A stretch of DNA of 64,000 nt from Pseudomonas viridiflava (lineage in GTDB: Bacteria > Pseudomonadota > Gammaproteobacteria > Pseudomonadales > Pseudomonadaceae). Positions 38,914 through 48,329 of this stretch are shown here, piece by piece. The translations under genes were made by a program, and so were the position numbers. The notes under the pieces were generated by a model that worked only from the letters and a program-made list of their open reading frames with translations, was not told where the DNA came from and ran no database searches. How positions within the stretch are numbered: position 1 is the first letter of the stretch; each line of letters starts with the position of its first letter. The stretch spans positions 1 to 64,000 of the forward strand of contig NZ_UPSE01000073.1 in the NCBI RefSeq assembly GCF_900573885.1, written 5' to 3'.

Positions 38914-39508
38914 GGCTTGTGATCTACCTCGCACCGTTCATCGCAGGCCGAGTGGAGTCGTTGCGTAGGGGGTTGAGCGGCCGGGAGCCGCGCGAGGCGT
39001 GTCGGGCCAAGGATGGCCCGTCTCGCCGTGCCCCCGGAGCGGCGACGGAGCGAGGGAAGTCGGAGCGCAGCGTAGACCCAAGGTAGGGGCTAGACCTTTC
39101 GCTGACTTTTGGGTGGTCCGGCAATCCGGCAATGCCAAAAGTCAGTCGCGCGTAAGGCGCGAAATAAAATGCCGCGCAGACGTGGTAATGAAGAATTCCG
39201 TCGATTCAAAAGCAGGGCCCAAACTCGGAGTTTTACGCAGGTATTCATTACCGCGCGCGCTGAGCGTTTTTGTTTCGCGCCTTACGCGCGAGCTTCTTTT
39301 GGCATTGCCCCAAAAGAAGCCAAAAGGTCTAGCCCCTACCTTGGGTCTACGCTGCGCTCCGACTCCCCTCCTTCCGTCGTCGCTCCGGGGGCACGGCGCA
39401 ACGGGCCGTCCCTGGCCCGATGCGCCTCTCGCGGCTCCCGGCCGCTCAACCCCCTACACGTCGACTCCACTCGGCCTGCGATGAACGGTGCGGGGTAGAT
39501 CACAAGCC
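38914..39508. repeat. giant imperfect palindrome, about 595 bp
   Basis: The left arm starts GGCTTGTGATCTACC and the right arm ends GTAGATCACAAGCC. Further matching blocks run inward: GCACCGTTCATCGCAGGCC with GGCCTGCGATGAACGGTGC, GGGGTTGAGCGGCCGGGAGC with its complement, and CCCAAGGTAGGGGCTAGACC with its complement. The innermost are GCGCGTAAGGCGCGAAA with TTTCGCGCCTTACGCGC and GGTAATGAA with TTCATTACC. Only about 40 bp at the centre (39200-39240) lack a partner. No gene is seen inside. Confidence 0.85.
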
Positions 39509-39580
39509 AGATCACCAGCGATAGATCACAAGCCAGATCACAAGCGGTAGATCACAAGCGGATCGCAAGCAGATCACACG
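39498..39580. repeat. short tandem repeats of AGATCACAAGC
   Basis: Degenerate copies of AGATCACAAGC/CGGTAGATCACAAGC follow the right arm of the giant palindrome. The array is short and imperfect. Confidence 0.65.
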
Positions 39581-39628
39581 AGATCCAAAGCTGTAGTTCG
39601 TCACTCAGATTCGCCCGGGTTTTGCGGG

Positions 39629-40537
39629 CTAACCCGCCCCATTCGCCTCCCGATACTCCTTCGCCTGCCCCACCAACCAATCCCTAAACGCCCGTAACGC
39701 AGCCGTCTCGGTTTTACGTTCAGGAATCATCAGGTGATACGCCTTATCACTTACGCAGGCGTGCTGCATCGCCACCACCAAACTGCCTTCAGCCAACTCC
39801 CGCTGAATCAAAAATGGCGGAATCAGCGCGATGCCCATTTCGTGCTGCGCCGCCTGCGCCAGCATTGAAAACAGTTCATAACGCGGCCCCGTCATGTCTC
39901 GCGGCACGCTCATGCTCAATGAGCCGAACCATTGTCGCCACGCGTAGGGCCGGGTGGTTTGTTGCAGCAGCGGCAGGCTGGCGATGCGCTCGGCGGTAAG
40001 CGATCCGTCACTCGGTAGCAAGGCCGGACTGCAGACGGGTAACGAGTTTTCCGGCATCAGAAAATGCGCTTCGGTGCCGGACCACACGGCATCGCCGAAG
40101 TACACGGCAGCATCGAACTCCGTGTCGGCAAACAGGAACGGGCGCGTGCGGTTGGTGAGGTTCACCGTCACTTCCGGGTGCGAGGCCTGGAAGTGTTTCA
40201 GGCGCGGCAGCAGCCATTGCGTGCCAAAGGTCGGCACGATGGCCAGTTCCAGGCTGTTGGCGCCGTGTTGGCCCATTACCGATAGGGTGTCGCGTTCCAC
40301 GGCATCCAGTTGCGCGGCGACTCTACGGCCGTAGCCGACCCCCGCTTCGGTGAGCTGAACGCCGCGCCGGGAGCGGCGGAAGAGAGCGATGCCGAGGAAG
40401 TCTTCAAGGCTGGCGATCTGTCGGCAAACGGCGCTTTGCGTGAGCGAGAGCTCTTCCGCTGCTTTGGTAAAGCTCTGATGGCGGGCGGCGGCGTCGAAGG
40501 CAACCAGGGCGGCGGTGCTGGGGATTTTGCGGCGCAT
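39629..40537 (-). CDS. gcdR: LysR-type regulator next to gcdH (GcdR-like)
   Basis: This protein of about 302 residues has the LysR helix-turn-helix at about residues 8-65 (FDAAARHQSFTKAAEELSLTQSAVCRQIASLEDFLG) and an effector domain. It is divergent from gcdH, like the regulator of glutarate use in other Pseudomonas. It probably senses glutarate or a CoA derivative and activates gcdH. I prefer the ATG at 40537 (MRRKIPSTAAL) over 40564; the ribosome site is weak for both. Confidence 0.87.
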   Translation of the reverse strand: MRRKIPSTAALVAFDAAARHQSFTKAAEELSLTQSAVCRQIASLEDFLGIALFRRSRRGVQLTEAGVGYGRRVAAQLDAVERDTLSVMGQHGANSLELAIVPTFGTQWLLPRLKHFQASHPEVTVNLTNRTRPFLFADTEFDAAVYFGDAVWSGTEAHFLMPENSLPVCSPALLPSDGSLTAERIASLPLLQQTTRPYAWRQWFGSLSMSVPRDMTGPRYELFSMLAQAAQHEMGIALIPPFLIQRELAEGSLVVAMQHACVSDKAYHLMIPERKTETAALRAFRDWLVGQAKEYREANGAG

Positions 40538-40613
40538 GGGGTAGCTCGTATGCGTTATGTGCACTATGAAAATGGCAGAGACGCCAATAGCGCAGTTTCG
40601 GAGTGAGAAATTA

Positions 40614-40627
40614 GCACAGGTCTGTGC
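40614..40627. promoter_or_regulatory. inverted repeat between gcdR and gcdH
   Basis: GCACAGGTCTGTGC is a perfect 6-bp inverted repeat with a 2-bp centre, 81 bp before the gcdH start. It is a candidate LysR-type binding site in the divergent promoter. Confidence 0.5.
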
Positions 40628-40707
40628 GAAAACCTCGTTTGCGCCTTCTGCGCTGGGCTGTCTAGGATTAACCCATCGCCAGCCTCGCGCTGGACCGCAC
40701 CCAACTC

Positions 40708-41904
40708 TTGAGGATTTCGCCCATGGCTGCCAACGCTCGCTTCAACTGGGAAGACCCGCTGATGCTCGACCAGCAACTGACGGAAGAGGAGCGCATGGTG
40801 CGCGACAGCGCCCAGCAGTTCGCGCAGCAGAAGTTGGCGCCCCGCGTTATCGAAGCGTTCCGCCACGAGCAGACCGATCCGAAAATCTTCCGCGAAATGG
40901 GCGACGTGGGTCTGCTCGGTGCCACCATTCCCGAGCAGTACGGCGGCAGCGGTTTGAATTATGTGAGCTACGGGTTGATCGCCCGCGAAGTCGAGCGTGT
41001 GGATTCCGGCTACCGCTCGATGATGAGCGTGCAGTCGTCCTTGGTGATGGTGCCGATCAACGAGTTCGGCAACGAAGCCACCAAGCAGAAGTACCTGCCG
41101 AAGCTGGCCAGCGGCGAGTGGATTGGCTGCTTTGGTCTGACCGAGCCGGACCACGGTTCTGACCCGGGTTCGATGATTACCCGCGCGAAAAAAGTCGACG
41201 GCGGCTATCGCATCAGCGGCGCGAAAATGTGGATCACCAACAGCCCGATCGCCGACGTGTTTGTGGTGTGGGCAAAAGATGACGAGGGCGCGATTCGCGG
41301 CTTCGTGCTGGAGAAAGGCTGGCAAGGGCTGAGCACGCCGGCGATTCACGGCAAGGTCGGCCTGCGAGCCTCGATCACCGGCGAAATCGTGATGGACAAC
41401 GTGTTCTGCCCGGAAGAAAACGCCTTCCCCGATGTGCGCGGCTTGAAAGGCCCGTTCACCTGCCTGAACTCCGCCCGCTACGGCATCAGCTGGGGCGCGC
41501 TGGGTGCCGCCGAGTTCTGCTGGCACACCGCCCGCCAGTACACCCTGGACCGCAAACAGTTCGGCCGGCCGCTGGCGGCCAATCAGCTCATCCAGAAAAA
41601 ACTCGCCGACATGCAGACCGAAATAACCATGGCCTTGCAAGGCTGCCTGCGTCTGGGCCGCATGAAAGATGAAGGCACGGCGGCGGTGGAAATCACCTCG
41701 ATCATGAAGCGCAACAGCTGCGGCAAGTCCCTGGACATCGCCCGTATGGCGCGCGACATGCTCGGCGGCAACGGCATCTCCGATGAATTCGGCGTGGCGC
41801 GGCATCTGGTGAATCTGGAAGTGGTGAACACCTACGAAGGCACGCACGACGTGCACGCCCTGATCCTCGGCCGCGCGCAGACTGGTATCCAAGCCTTTTT
41901 CTGA
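40708..41904 (+). CDS. gcdH: glutaryl-CoA dehydrogenase
   Basis: This 398-residue acyl-CoA dehydrogenase oxidises and decarboxylates glutaryl-CoA to crotonyl-CoA in lysine and glutarate breakdown. The FAD and substrate segments [13 protein letters not shown] and [13 protein letters not shown] are present, and the catalytic base is Glu377 in [12 protein letters not shown]. This sequence is typical of GcdH rather than other acyl-CoA dehydrogenases. The M at 40708 begins [18 protein letters not shown]; the ATG at 40723 ([13 protein letters not shown]) is the more usual start and is also possible. Confidence 0.94.
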   Translation: MRISPMAANARFNWEDPLMLDQQLTEEERMVRDSAQQFAQQKLAPRVIEAFRHEQTDPKIFREMGDVGLLGATIPEQYGGSGLNYVSYGLIAREVERVDSGYRSMMSVQSSLVMVPINEFGNEATKQKYLPKLASGEWIGCFGLTEPDHGSDPGSMITRAKKVDGGYRISGAKMWITNSPIADVFVVWAKDDEGAIRGFVLEKGWQGLSTPAIHGKVGLRASITGEIVMDNVFCPEENAFPDVRGLKGPFTCLNSARYGISWGALGAAEFCWHTARQYTLDRKQFGRPLAANQLIQKKLADMQTEITMALQGCLRLGRMKDEGTAAVEITSIMKRNSCGKSLDIARMARDMLGGNGISDEFGVARHLVNLEVVNTYEGTHDVHALILGRAQTGIQAFF

Positions 41905-41913
41905 TTGCCGTAA

Positions 41914-41985
41914 ACCTGTGGGAGCGGCTTCAGCCGCGATGCTTGTGATCTTCAAGAGCATCGCGGCTGACGCCGCTCCTACGGT
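41914..41985. repeat. REP pair in inverted orientation
   Basis: Facing REP cores (GTGGGAGCGGCTTCAGCCGCG and CGCGGCTGACGCCGCTCC) separate gcdH from the CoA transferase gene. Confidence 0.85.
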
Positions 41986-42009
41986 ACTAATCCTGCTGCG
42001 AGATCCCCC

Positions 42010-43248
42010 ATGCCCGGCGCTCTGTCTCATCTGCGTGTTCTGGATTTATCCCGCGTACTGGCTGGCCCCTGGGCCGGGCAGATTCTGGCGGACCTTGGCG
42101 CCGAGGTGATCAAGATCGAGCGCCCCGGCGTTGGCGATGACACCCGCCAGTGGGGCCCGCCATTTTTAAAAGACGCAGACGGCGAAAATACCAGCGAGGC
42201 CGCGTATTACCTGTCGGCCAACCGCAACAAACAGTCGGTGACAGTCGATTTCACCCAGCCCGAAGGCCAGCGCCTGGTGCGTGAACTGGCGGCGCAGTCG
42301 GACATTCTGCTGGAGAATTTCAAGGTCGGTGGCCTGGCCGCCTATGGCCTGGATTACGCCTCGCTGAAAGCCATCAACCCGCGACTGATTTACTGCTCCA
42401 TCACCGGTTTCGGCCAGAACGGCCCCTACGCCAAACGCGCTGGCTACGACTTCATGATTCAGGGCCTCGGCGGCCTGATGAGCCTGACGGGCAAGCCGGA
42501 CGACGAAGCAGGCGGCGGGCCGGTGAAAGTCGGCGTGGCGCTCACGGATATCCTCACTGGCTTGTATTCCACCGTGGCAGTGCTCGCCGCGCTCGCTCAC
42601 CGCGACACGGGAGACAGACAGGGCACCGGCACCGGCCAGCACATCGACATGGCCTTGCTCGACGTTCAGGTCGCCTGCCTGGCGAACCAGGCGATGAACT
42701 ACCTCACCACCGGCATCGCGCCGAAACGCCTGGGCAATGCTCACCCCAATATCGTGCCGTATCAGGACTTCCCCACGGCCGATGGCGACTTCATTCTCAC
42801 TGTCGGCAACGACGGCCAGTTCCGCAAATTCTGCGAAGTGGCCGGCCATGCCGAATGGGCCGACGACCCGCGCTTTGCCAACAACAAACAACGCGTCGCC
42901 AACCGCGCGGTGCTCATTCCGCTGATCCGTCAGGCCACCGTATTCAAAACCACCGCCGAATGGGTGAATGCGCTGGAGCAGGCCGGCGTGCCCTGCGGGC
43001 CGATCAACGATCTGGCTCAAGTGTTTGCCGACCCGCAGGTACTGGCGCGCGGTCTGCGTGTGGACGTGCTCCACACCTTGGGCGGTACGCTGCCGCAAGT
43101 GGCGAGCCCGATTCGCTTGTCGGAAACGCCGGTCGAGTACCGTCAGGCGCCGCCGTTGCTGGGCGAGCACACCGAGGCGGTGTTGCAGCGGTTGTTGGGG
43201 TTGAGCAGCGCAGATATCGACGCCCTGCGCAAATCCAGCGTGGTCTGA
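42010..43248 (+). CDS. gcdG: family III CoA transferase (succinyl-CoA:glutarate type)
   Basis: This 412-residue protein belongs to the CaiB/BaiF family. It opens with LRVLDLSRVLAGPWAGQILADLGAEVIKIE and has the catalytic Asp147 in KRAGYDFMIQGLGG. Next to gcdH it most likely activates glutarate to glutaryl-CoA using succinyl-CoA. The same gene pair is known in other Pseudomonas. The substrate is assigned by context. Confidence 0.9.
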   Translation: MPGALSHLRVLDLSRVLAGPWAGQILADLGAEVIKIERPGVGDDTRQWGPPFLKDADGENTSEAAYYLSANRNKQSVTVDFTQPEGQRLVRELAAQSDILLENFKVGGLAAYGLDYASLKAINPRLIYCSITGFGQNGPYAKRAGYDFMIQGLGGLMSLTGKPDDEAGGGPVKVGVALTDILTGLYSTVAVLAALAHRDTGDRQGTGTGQHIDMALLDVQVACLANQAMNYLTTGIAPKRLGNAHPNIVPYQDFPTADGDFILTVGNDGQFRKFCEVAGHAEWADDPRFANNKQRVANRAVLIPLIRQATVFKTTAEWVNALEQAGVPCGPINDLAQVFADPQVLARGLRVDVLHTLGGTLPQVASPIRLSETPVEYRQAPPLLGEHTEAVLQRLLGLSSADIDALRKSSVV

Positions 43249-43361
43249 AACGCCGTTTTATTGCGGCTGAAACGCCCTCTGTTTTGTCGATTCAACATCG
43301 TTGATGTGAGGTGGGGCGCGGCGTATTGTCAGGTCTTCCTCACCTGACGAGCGCTTGCGAA

Positions 43362-43805
43362 ATGACCGATGAAAACCAACGCCCCGCCACCTCCGGCTTG
43401 CATATCCTGCAAGCGCTGGTGGACGGCAATCTGCCCAATCCGTCCATTGGCGACACCATTCCCATGACCGCCCGCGCGGTCGAGTTCGGCAAGATCACCA
43501 TCGAGGCGCGGCCGGATGACCGTCACCTCAATCCGCAGCGCATGGTGCATGGCGGTTTCGCTGCCACCTGCCTCGACGGCGCCGCCGGCATGGCGCTGTT
43601 TTCCACCCTCGACGACCGCACCGCCTATTCCACCGTCGACCTCGGCGTGAAATACCTGCGCCCGCTGAAAAGCGGCGAGCGTTATCAGGTCACCGGCTGG
43701 CTGGTGGAGCGCAGCAAGAGCCTGGCGATTTGCGATGCTCAGATTCATGACAGCGCCGGCAAGCTCTGCGCCAAAGCCACTACCACCTTCATGATCAAGG
43801 GCTGA
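43362..43805 (+). CDS. PaaI-type thioesterase
   Basis: This 147-residue hotdog-fold protein has the family pattern NPQRMVHGGFAATCLDGAAG, where the Asp is the likely catalytic residue, and YSTVDLGVKYLRPLKSGERY. It hydrolyses an acyl- or aryl-CoA thioester in the cytoplasm; the substrate is not evident. I set the start at 43362 (MTDENQRPAT). The next gene starts 3 bp after its stop. Confidence 0.86.
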   Translation: MTDENQRPATSGLHILQALVDGNLPNPSIGDTIPMTARAVEFGKITIEARPDDRHLNPQRMVHGGFAATCLDGAAGMALFSTLDDRTAYSTVDLGVKYLRPLKSGERYQVTGWLVERSKSLAICDAQIHDSAGKLCAKATTTFMIKG

Positions 43806-43808
43806 GCC

Positions 43809-44828
43809 ATGCGCGAACTGCGAGTGCTGGGCCCCGGTGACTTGCGCTGGGTGGACGTGCCGAGCCCAAACCTGGAAAGCCCGGAAGCGGCGCTGGTGCG
43901 GCCTGTCGCGTCGGCTTCCTGCGACCTGGACCGTCGCCTGATAGCCGGCACCACGCCATTCAAGCCGCCATTCGCCATCGGCCACGAGTGTGTCGCCGAG
44001 GTGCTGGAAGTGGGTTCGGCAGTCACCACGTTCAAGCGCGGCGATCTGGTGGCGGTGCCGTGGAAAATTTCCTGCGGAAAATGCCGCCAGTGCCTGAGCG
44101 GCATGACCATGGCGTGCAGCAGCGTGCCTCGCCACGCCGCCTTTGGGATTCCGGCCGGTGGGCATTGGGGCGGTTTGTTTTCCGACGTGGTGTGCGTGCC
44201 CTACGCCGACGCCATGCTGGTGCCGTTGCCACAGGGCGTGGACCCGGTCGCGGCGGCCAGCGCCAGCGACAACCTCACCGACGCCTGGGTTGCCACCAGC
44301 ACTCCGCTGGCCAGCCGTGACGATGCGCGGGTGCTGGTGGTTGGCGGCACGGAAAGTCTCGGCGTACTGGCGGTGCAAATGGCGCAGGCGGCCGGGGCGG
44401 GCAGCGTCGATTATCTCGACGAGAACGACTATCGGCGCGGGTTGGCCGAGCGCTGCGGCGCGCAGGTAGAAGTGGGGTACGACAGCAATCTGGATGAGCG
44501 CTACGACGTGGTGGTGTCCGCCACCCGCGACCCACGCGCCTTGCACAAAGGTCTGCTGGCCTTGGCACCGGGCGGCCACTGTTCATGCATCGGCATCATT
44601 TTCGACGACCCGGCGATTCCGCTGTTTGGCATGTACCTGCGCAACGTCACGCTATCGGTAGGGTTGTGCAACGTGCGCACGCACATCCCCAAAGTGCTCG
44701 ATCTGGTGCAGCAGGGCGCGTGCGATCCGCTGCTGGTGTGCCCGGAAATAATCAGCTGTGACGAAGCGCCGATTGCGCTGATTCAACCCTTGGCCAAATG
44801 CGTGATGGTGCGCGAACGCATCACCTGA
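43809..44828 (+). CDS. MDR-superfamily zinc-type alcohol dehydrogenase-like protein
   Basis: This 339-residue medium-chain reductase has the GroES-like domain with GHECVAEVLEVGS and the structural zinc region CGKCRQCLSGMTMAC, where four Cys are visible. A Rossmann domain follows (VLVVGGTESLGVLAVQMAQ). The usual first catalytic zinc Cys is in SASCDLDRR. It oxidises an alcohol or polyol with NAD(P); the substrate is unknown. It may be translationally coupled to the thioesterase. GGTESLG departs from the common GxGxxG. Confidence 0.83.
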   Translation: MRELRVLGPGDLRWVDVPSPNLESPEAALVRPVASASCDLDRRLIAGTTPFKPPFAIGHECVAEVLEVGSAVTTFKRGDLVAVPWKISCGKCRQCLSGMTMACSSVPRHAAFGIPAGGHWGGLFSDVVCVPYADAMLVPLPQGVDPVAAASASDNLTDAWVATSTPLASRDDARVLVVGGTESLGVLAVQMAQAAGAGSVDYLDENDYRRGLAERCGAQVEVGYDSNLDERYDVVVSATRDPRALHKGLLALAPGGHCSCIGIIFDDPAIPLFGMYLRNVTLSVGLCNVRTHIPKVLDLVQQGACDPLLVCPEIISCDEAPIALIQPLAKCVMVRERIT

Positions 44829-44835
44829 AAGCCGA

Positions 44836-45303
44836 TCAATTGAGGCGTTCGGCAAGCGCTTGCATCACCCGGTGCCAGGCTTCCTGGCCTGCTTCGTCGG
44901 TGGTCGCCAACGCTTCACGAATGGCCTGGCGTTCATGGTCGCTGGCGCATTGCTCAACGGCCTGGCCGGTTTCGGTAAGGGCCAGAATCTTGAAGCGGTG
45001 CTGCAGCGGATCGCGGGTCTGGCTGACCAGCTCGCGCTCGAACAAATGCGTCATCGGCCGGTGCAGTGCCTGGTTGCTGACGCCCAGCGTGACGGCCAGA
45101 TCGCCCACGGTAATGCGTTCAGCGCGGGCAATGATGTACAGAATGCGGTGATGCACGCGCGACAAGCCGAGGGTGTGCAGATAGCGGTCGGCGTCCACCG
45201 TCAGGCCACGAAAGCCGAAGTGCAGCAGCTCCAGCGACGTGTCCAGTGGGTCGAGCGGGTTCATGCGCACGGAGACTGAGTTGATTTTCTTGTTGATGAC
45301 CAT
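44836..45303 (-). CDS. MarR-family regulator
   Basis: This 155-residue protein has a winged-helix domain at about residues 50-110 (ITVGDLAVTLGVSNQALHRPMTHLFERELVSQTRD). It is transcribed toward the MDR gene and could control the neighbouring thioesterase/oxidoreductase pair, though no operator was identified. A start further inside at residue 14 (MNPLDPLDTSL) is also possible. Confidence 0.83.
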   Translation of the reverse strand: MVINKKINSVSVRMNPLDPLDTSLELLHFGFRGLTVDADRYLHTLGLSRVHHRILYIIARAERITVGDLAVTLGVSNQALHRPMTHLFERELVSQTRDPLQHRFKILALTETGQAVEQCASDHERQAIREALATTDEAGQEAWHRVMQALAERLN

Positions 45304-45322
45304 GGGGCGCTCTCGCTAACGG

Positions 45323-46660
45323 TTAATCGCGGCGGTTTTTCGCTTCAATCCACTGCGCCATGTACTTGGTACTCTTGTGCTGATGGTGGCGCAGCATCGC
45401 GCCGGTGAAGTTGCGCAAACGGTGCCCTTCCCGATCAGCCAGACATTGCTCGACGCGCTGCATCAGCAACTCGCCAAAGCGCTCACGCTCATAGCGGGCG
45501 GCAAGCAGCGCCCAGCCGTGGTCCTGCGCTTGTTGCCACTGTTGCTCGTCGCGATACAAGCGTACCGCCGCCTCGGCAAACGCCGCCGCGCTGCGGGTGA
45601 CTTCGCCCGGCCAGGGCCACTCACCGTGCATGCCTTCGGCGCCAATCGGTGTGGTGACGTTTGGCGTGCCGCATAGCATGGCGTCGGCAATCTTGCCTTT
45701 TATGCCCGCGCCAAAACGCAGGGGCGCCAGGCACACGCGCGCCGCTTCCATCACCGCCAACGCATCCGGCGCCCAGTTCATGATGTGAAAACCCTGCGCC
45801 GGGTTGTGCAGCGCGGTGGCCTTGGGCGGCGTGTACGAGCCATAAATATGCAACTGCGCCTGCGGCAATTGCTGGCGAATCAGCGGCCAGATGCTCTGCT
45901 TCAACCACAGCACGGCGTCCCAATTGGGCGCATGGCGAAAGTTGCCGATGCTGATGAAGCGCGCGCGCTCACTGAACCGCAGCACGGGGCGCGGCGCGGC
46001 ATCCAGCAGCAGGGGGCAGTGCACCAGCAACGCGGCAGGAAGCTGGAACTGCTCGCGCAGCAGGGCAATTTCGGCGTCGGAAATCATCAGGTTGAGGTCG
46101 CAGCGATACAGCGCGGCAATCTCCCGTTGCGCGGTATCGCTGGCCGCCATGTGCCGATAAATCTCATCGGCATTCAGGTCAAACAGCTCGCCGCAGTCGT
46201 CACCCTTGCCCGCGGCGATATGGGCTTTAAGCAACTGCTGGCGCGCGTCGCGCAGCGACTGCAAATCGGCGGTTTCCAGTACGCGCAGGGCCTGCGGGCA
46301 TTGTTGTTCCACGCGCCAGCCGAACTGTTCCTCCATCATGAAGCGGTCGAACAGCACCACCTCGGGATTCAACTCGCGCACGAACACATCGAAGCTCTCG
46401 TTGTTCAGCTCGATCACCTGCTCGGCAATGCCCAGCGCATGCAGATCGGCTTTGTGCTCGCCCTCGTTGGCCGGGCTGGCAAAGGTAATGTGCCAGCCGC
46501 GCTGCACGAACAGCTCGAGCAGTTGCATCATGTGCCCGCCGGCCGCAGAGGAACGGGGCTCCGGCCAAACATAGCCGATTACCAACAAACATTTGGGTGA
46601 GGGCGGGCGGGGCACGGCGCAATTCCTGGGCGGGCGAAAACGGCGGCCATTATGCGGCAT
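45323..46660 (-). CDS. glycosyltransferase, GT-B fold
   Basis: This 445-residue protein resembles family 1/4 glycosyltransferases. The N-terminal donor-independent half has GGHMMQLLELFVQRGWHITFA. The C-terminal half has FISIGNFRHAPNWDAVLWL and LRFGAGIKGKIADAMLCGTPNVTTPIGAEGM, the usual nucleotide-sugar site. The acceptor is unknown; no polysaccharide cluster surrounds it. The first 20 residues are basic and poorly conserved in appearance, so the true start may be a little downstream. Confidence 0.8.
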   Translation of the reverse strand: MPHNGRRFRPPRNCAVPRPPSPKCLLVIGYVWPEPRSSAAGGHMMQLLELFVQRGWHITFASPANEGEHKADLHALGIAEQVIELNNESFDVFVRELNPEVVLFDRFMMEEQFGWRVEQQCPQALRVLETADLQSLRDARQQLLKAHIAAGKGDDCGELFDLNADEIYRHMAASDTAQREIAALYRCDLNLMISDAEIALLREQFQLPAALLVHCPLLLDAAPRPVLRFSERARFISIGNFRHAPNWDAVLWLKQSIWPLIRQQLPQAQLHIYGSYTPPKATALHNPAQGFHIMNWAPDALAVMEAARVCLAPLRFGAGIKGKIADAMLCGTPNVTTPIGAEGMHGEWPWPGEVTRSAAAFAEAAVRLYRDEQQWQQAQDHGWALLAARYERERFGELLMQRVEQCLADREGHRLRNFTGAMLRHHQHKSTKYMAQWIEAKNRRD

Positions 46661-46731
46661 ACCAGGCGGGCGCTCTATCGGGCCGGGGTGCTGTATCCGA
46701 CCAGCCCCTCTATCGGGCTTTAATGCAAGGC

Positions 46732-46750
46732 ATTATCATTTGCGCATTAT
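46732..46750. promoter_or_regulatory. candidate Fur box before the sigma factor gene
   Basis: ATTATCATTTGCGCATTAT resembles the Fur consensus in one half (reverse strand reads AATGATAAT). It lies 26 bp before the sigma gene start, where iron control is expected. The other half matches less well. Confidence 0.5.
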
Positions 46751-46776
46751 TCTGATCCCGCGACTGCCCGCCCCGA

Positions 46777-47334
46777 ATGGCCGACCCCATTTCCCAACAT
46801 GATCCGCACCCTGCGGCACCGGTAGCGGCCGAGCCGGCGCTGCGTGCGGATTTTCTGCGGGTGTTCTTGTCGGAGCGCTCGCGGATGGAAGCATTGGTCA
46901 GCCGCCGCGTCGGTTGCCGAGCCACTGCCGCCGACCTGGTGCAGGACTTGTTCCTGCGCTTCTGGCGACGCCCGCAGGTGCAGGTGGAAGAACTCAGCAC
47001 CTATCTGCTGCGCTCGGCACGCAACATGGCCATCGACCATTTACGTAGCGAGACCTCGCGCACCCGCAGCGAAACAGGCCTGCTGGCCGAACAGTTGACC
47101 GAACCCAGCGCGCCGGAAATCGCCCTGGACGCTAGCTATGACCTGCGCCAGGTCGACCTTGCGCTGCGCGCCTTGCCCGAGCGCACGCGCCACATATTCC
47201 TGCTTAACCGCGTGCACGGGCGCACCTACGGTGAAATTGCCAACGCCATGCAACTGTCCCAGAGCGCCGTGGAAAAACATATGATGCGCGCCCTCGACGC
47301 CTGCAAGGCGAGCCTGGAGTCGCCCGTTCCATGA
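46777..47334 (+). CDS. ECF sigma factor, FecI type
   Basis: This 185-residue protein has sigma-2 (VSRRVGCRATAADLVQDLFLRFWRRPQV, near residues 40-67) and sigma-4 (LPERTRHIFLLNRVHGRTYGEIANAMQLSQSAVEKHMMRAL, near residues 129-170). It is the iron-starvation sigma that transcribes the receptor gene downstream when the receptor signals siderophore uptake. It overlaps the FecR gene by 4 bp. Confidence 0.92.
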   Translation: MADPISQHDPHPAAPVAAEPALRADFLRVFLSERSRMEALVSRRVGCRATAADLVQDLFLRFWRRPQVQVEELSTYLLRSARNMAIDHLRSETSRTRSETGLLAEQLTEPSAPEIALDASYDLRQVDLALRALPERTRHIFLLNRVHGRTYGEIANAMQLSQSAVEKHMMRALDACKASLESPVP

Positions 47335-48329
47335 GCCGTTCACACCCACTGCGCGTTGCTGTCGACGCCGCGCCATCGCTGGAACACGTTGCCCTGAACT
47401 GGCACCAGCGTCTGCGCGGGCAACCGACTGCGGCCGAGCGGGCGGCGTTCGATCAATGGCTGTACGCCGAACCCGCCCATGTTCAGGCCTACGCCGAAGT
47501 GCAGGCGCTTTGGGCCGCCACCGAACAGCCGGCACGCCAACTGGCCGCCGAGGAAGCCCCGGCGCTTGAGCAGTACTTGCGCGCCATGGACGCGCCGCCG
47601 CGCACACCATCAACCCGCTGGTGGCTGGGTTCGGTCGCGGCAGCGGCGAGCGTGCTGCTCATGCTCGGCCTGCTCGGCTGGCAGCCGCAGCGCTGGCTCG
47701 ACACCGTGCGCGCCGACTACGCCTCGGCTGCCGGTGAAGTGCGGCAAATCACCCTCGCGGATAAAACCGTGTTGCTGCTGGATGCCGACAGCGCCGTCAA
47801 GGTGCGTTTCTCCGATCAGCAGCGGCGTATCGAACTGTTGCGCGGCGCGGCGTATTTCCATGTCAGCCACACCGGTCAGCCCTTCGTGGTGCGCGCGGCC
47901 AGTGGCGAGACGCAGGTGCTCGGCACGCAGTTCGAAGTACGCCTGCGCGAAGAGGGCGCGCAGGTGACAGTGGAGGCCGGGCGGGTTGCTGTAACGGCGC
48001 ACTCCGGTGATGCCGCGCAGATACTCACCGCCAACCAGCAGGTGAGTTACCAGCAAGGGCGGGCTGGCAGCATTCACGCCGTAGACGGCGACGCCAGTCT
48101 GGCCTGGCGCCAGGGCTGGCTGACGTTCTACCAGACCCCGCTCGCCGAGGTGCTCGACGACCTCCAGCGTTACAGCCCCAACCGTATCGTGCTGTTGAAC
48201 CCGGCGCTGGGCGAGCAACGCATCAGCGGCAGCTTTCCCAGCCGCGACCCGAATCAGGTGCTCGACTCGCTCGCCAGCGTGGTCGGCTTCCAACGCCAAA
48301 GCGTGCTCGGCCTGACCGTTTTGCGCTGA
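47331..48329 (+). CDS. FecR-type transmembrane anti-sigma regulator
   Basis: This 332-residue protein has the cytoplasmic DUF4880 domain (WHQRLRGQPTAAERAAFDQWL) and one membrane helix at about residues 101-120 (WWLGSVAAAASVLLMLGLLG). A periplasmic FecR domain and C-terminal signalling part follow (LAEVLDDLQRYSPNRIVL). It relays the signal of the occupied outer-membrane receptor to the FecI-type sigma encoded upstream. Confidence 0.92.
   Translation: MSRSHPLRVAVDAAPSLEHVALNWHQRLRGQPTAAERAAFDQWLYAEPAHVQAYAEVQALWAATEQPARQLAAEEAPALEQYLRAMDAPPRTPSTRWWLGSVAAAASVLLMLGLLGWQPQRWLDTVRADYASAAGEVRQITLADKTVLLLDADSAVKVRFSDQQRRIELLRGAAYFHVSHTGQPFVVRAASGETQVLGTQFEVRLREEGAQVTVEAGRVAVTAHSGDAAQILTANQQVSYQQGRAGSIHAVDGDASLAWRQGWLTFYQTPLAEVLDDLQRYSPNRIVLLNPALGEQRISGSFPSRDPNQVLDSLASVVGFQRQSVLGLTVLR

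Noticed and set aside
39109..39498. Open frames inside the giant palindrome
   Set aside because: They arise on both strands from the mirrored arms and have arginine/proline/serine-rich content without a family.
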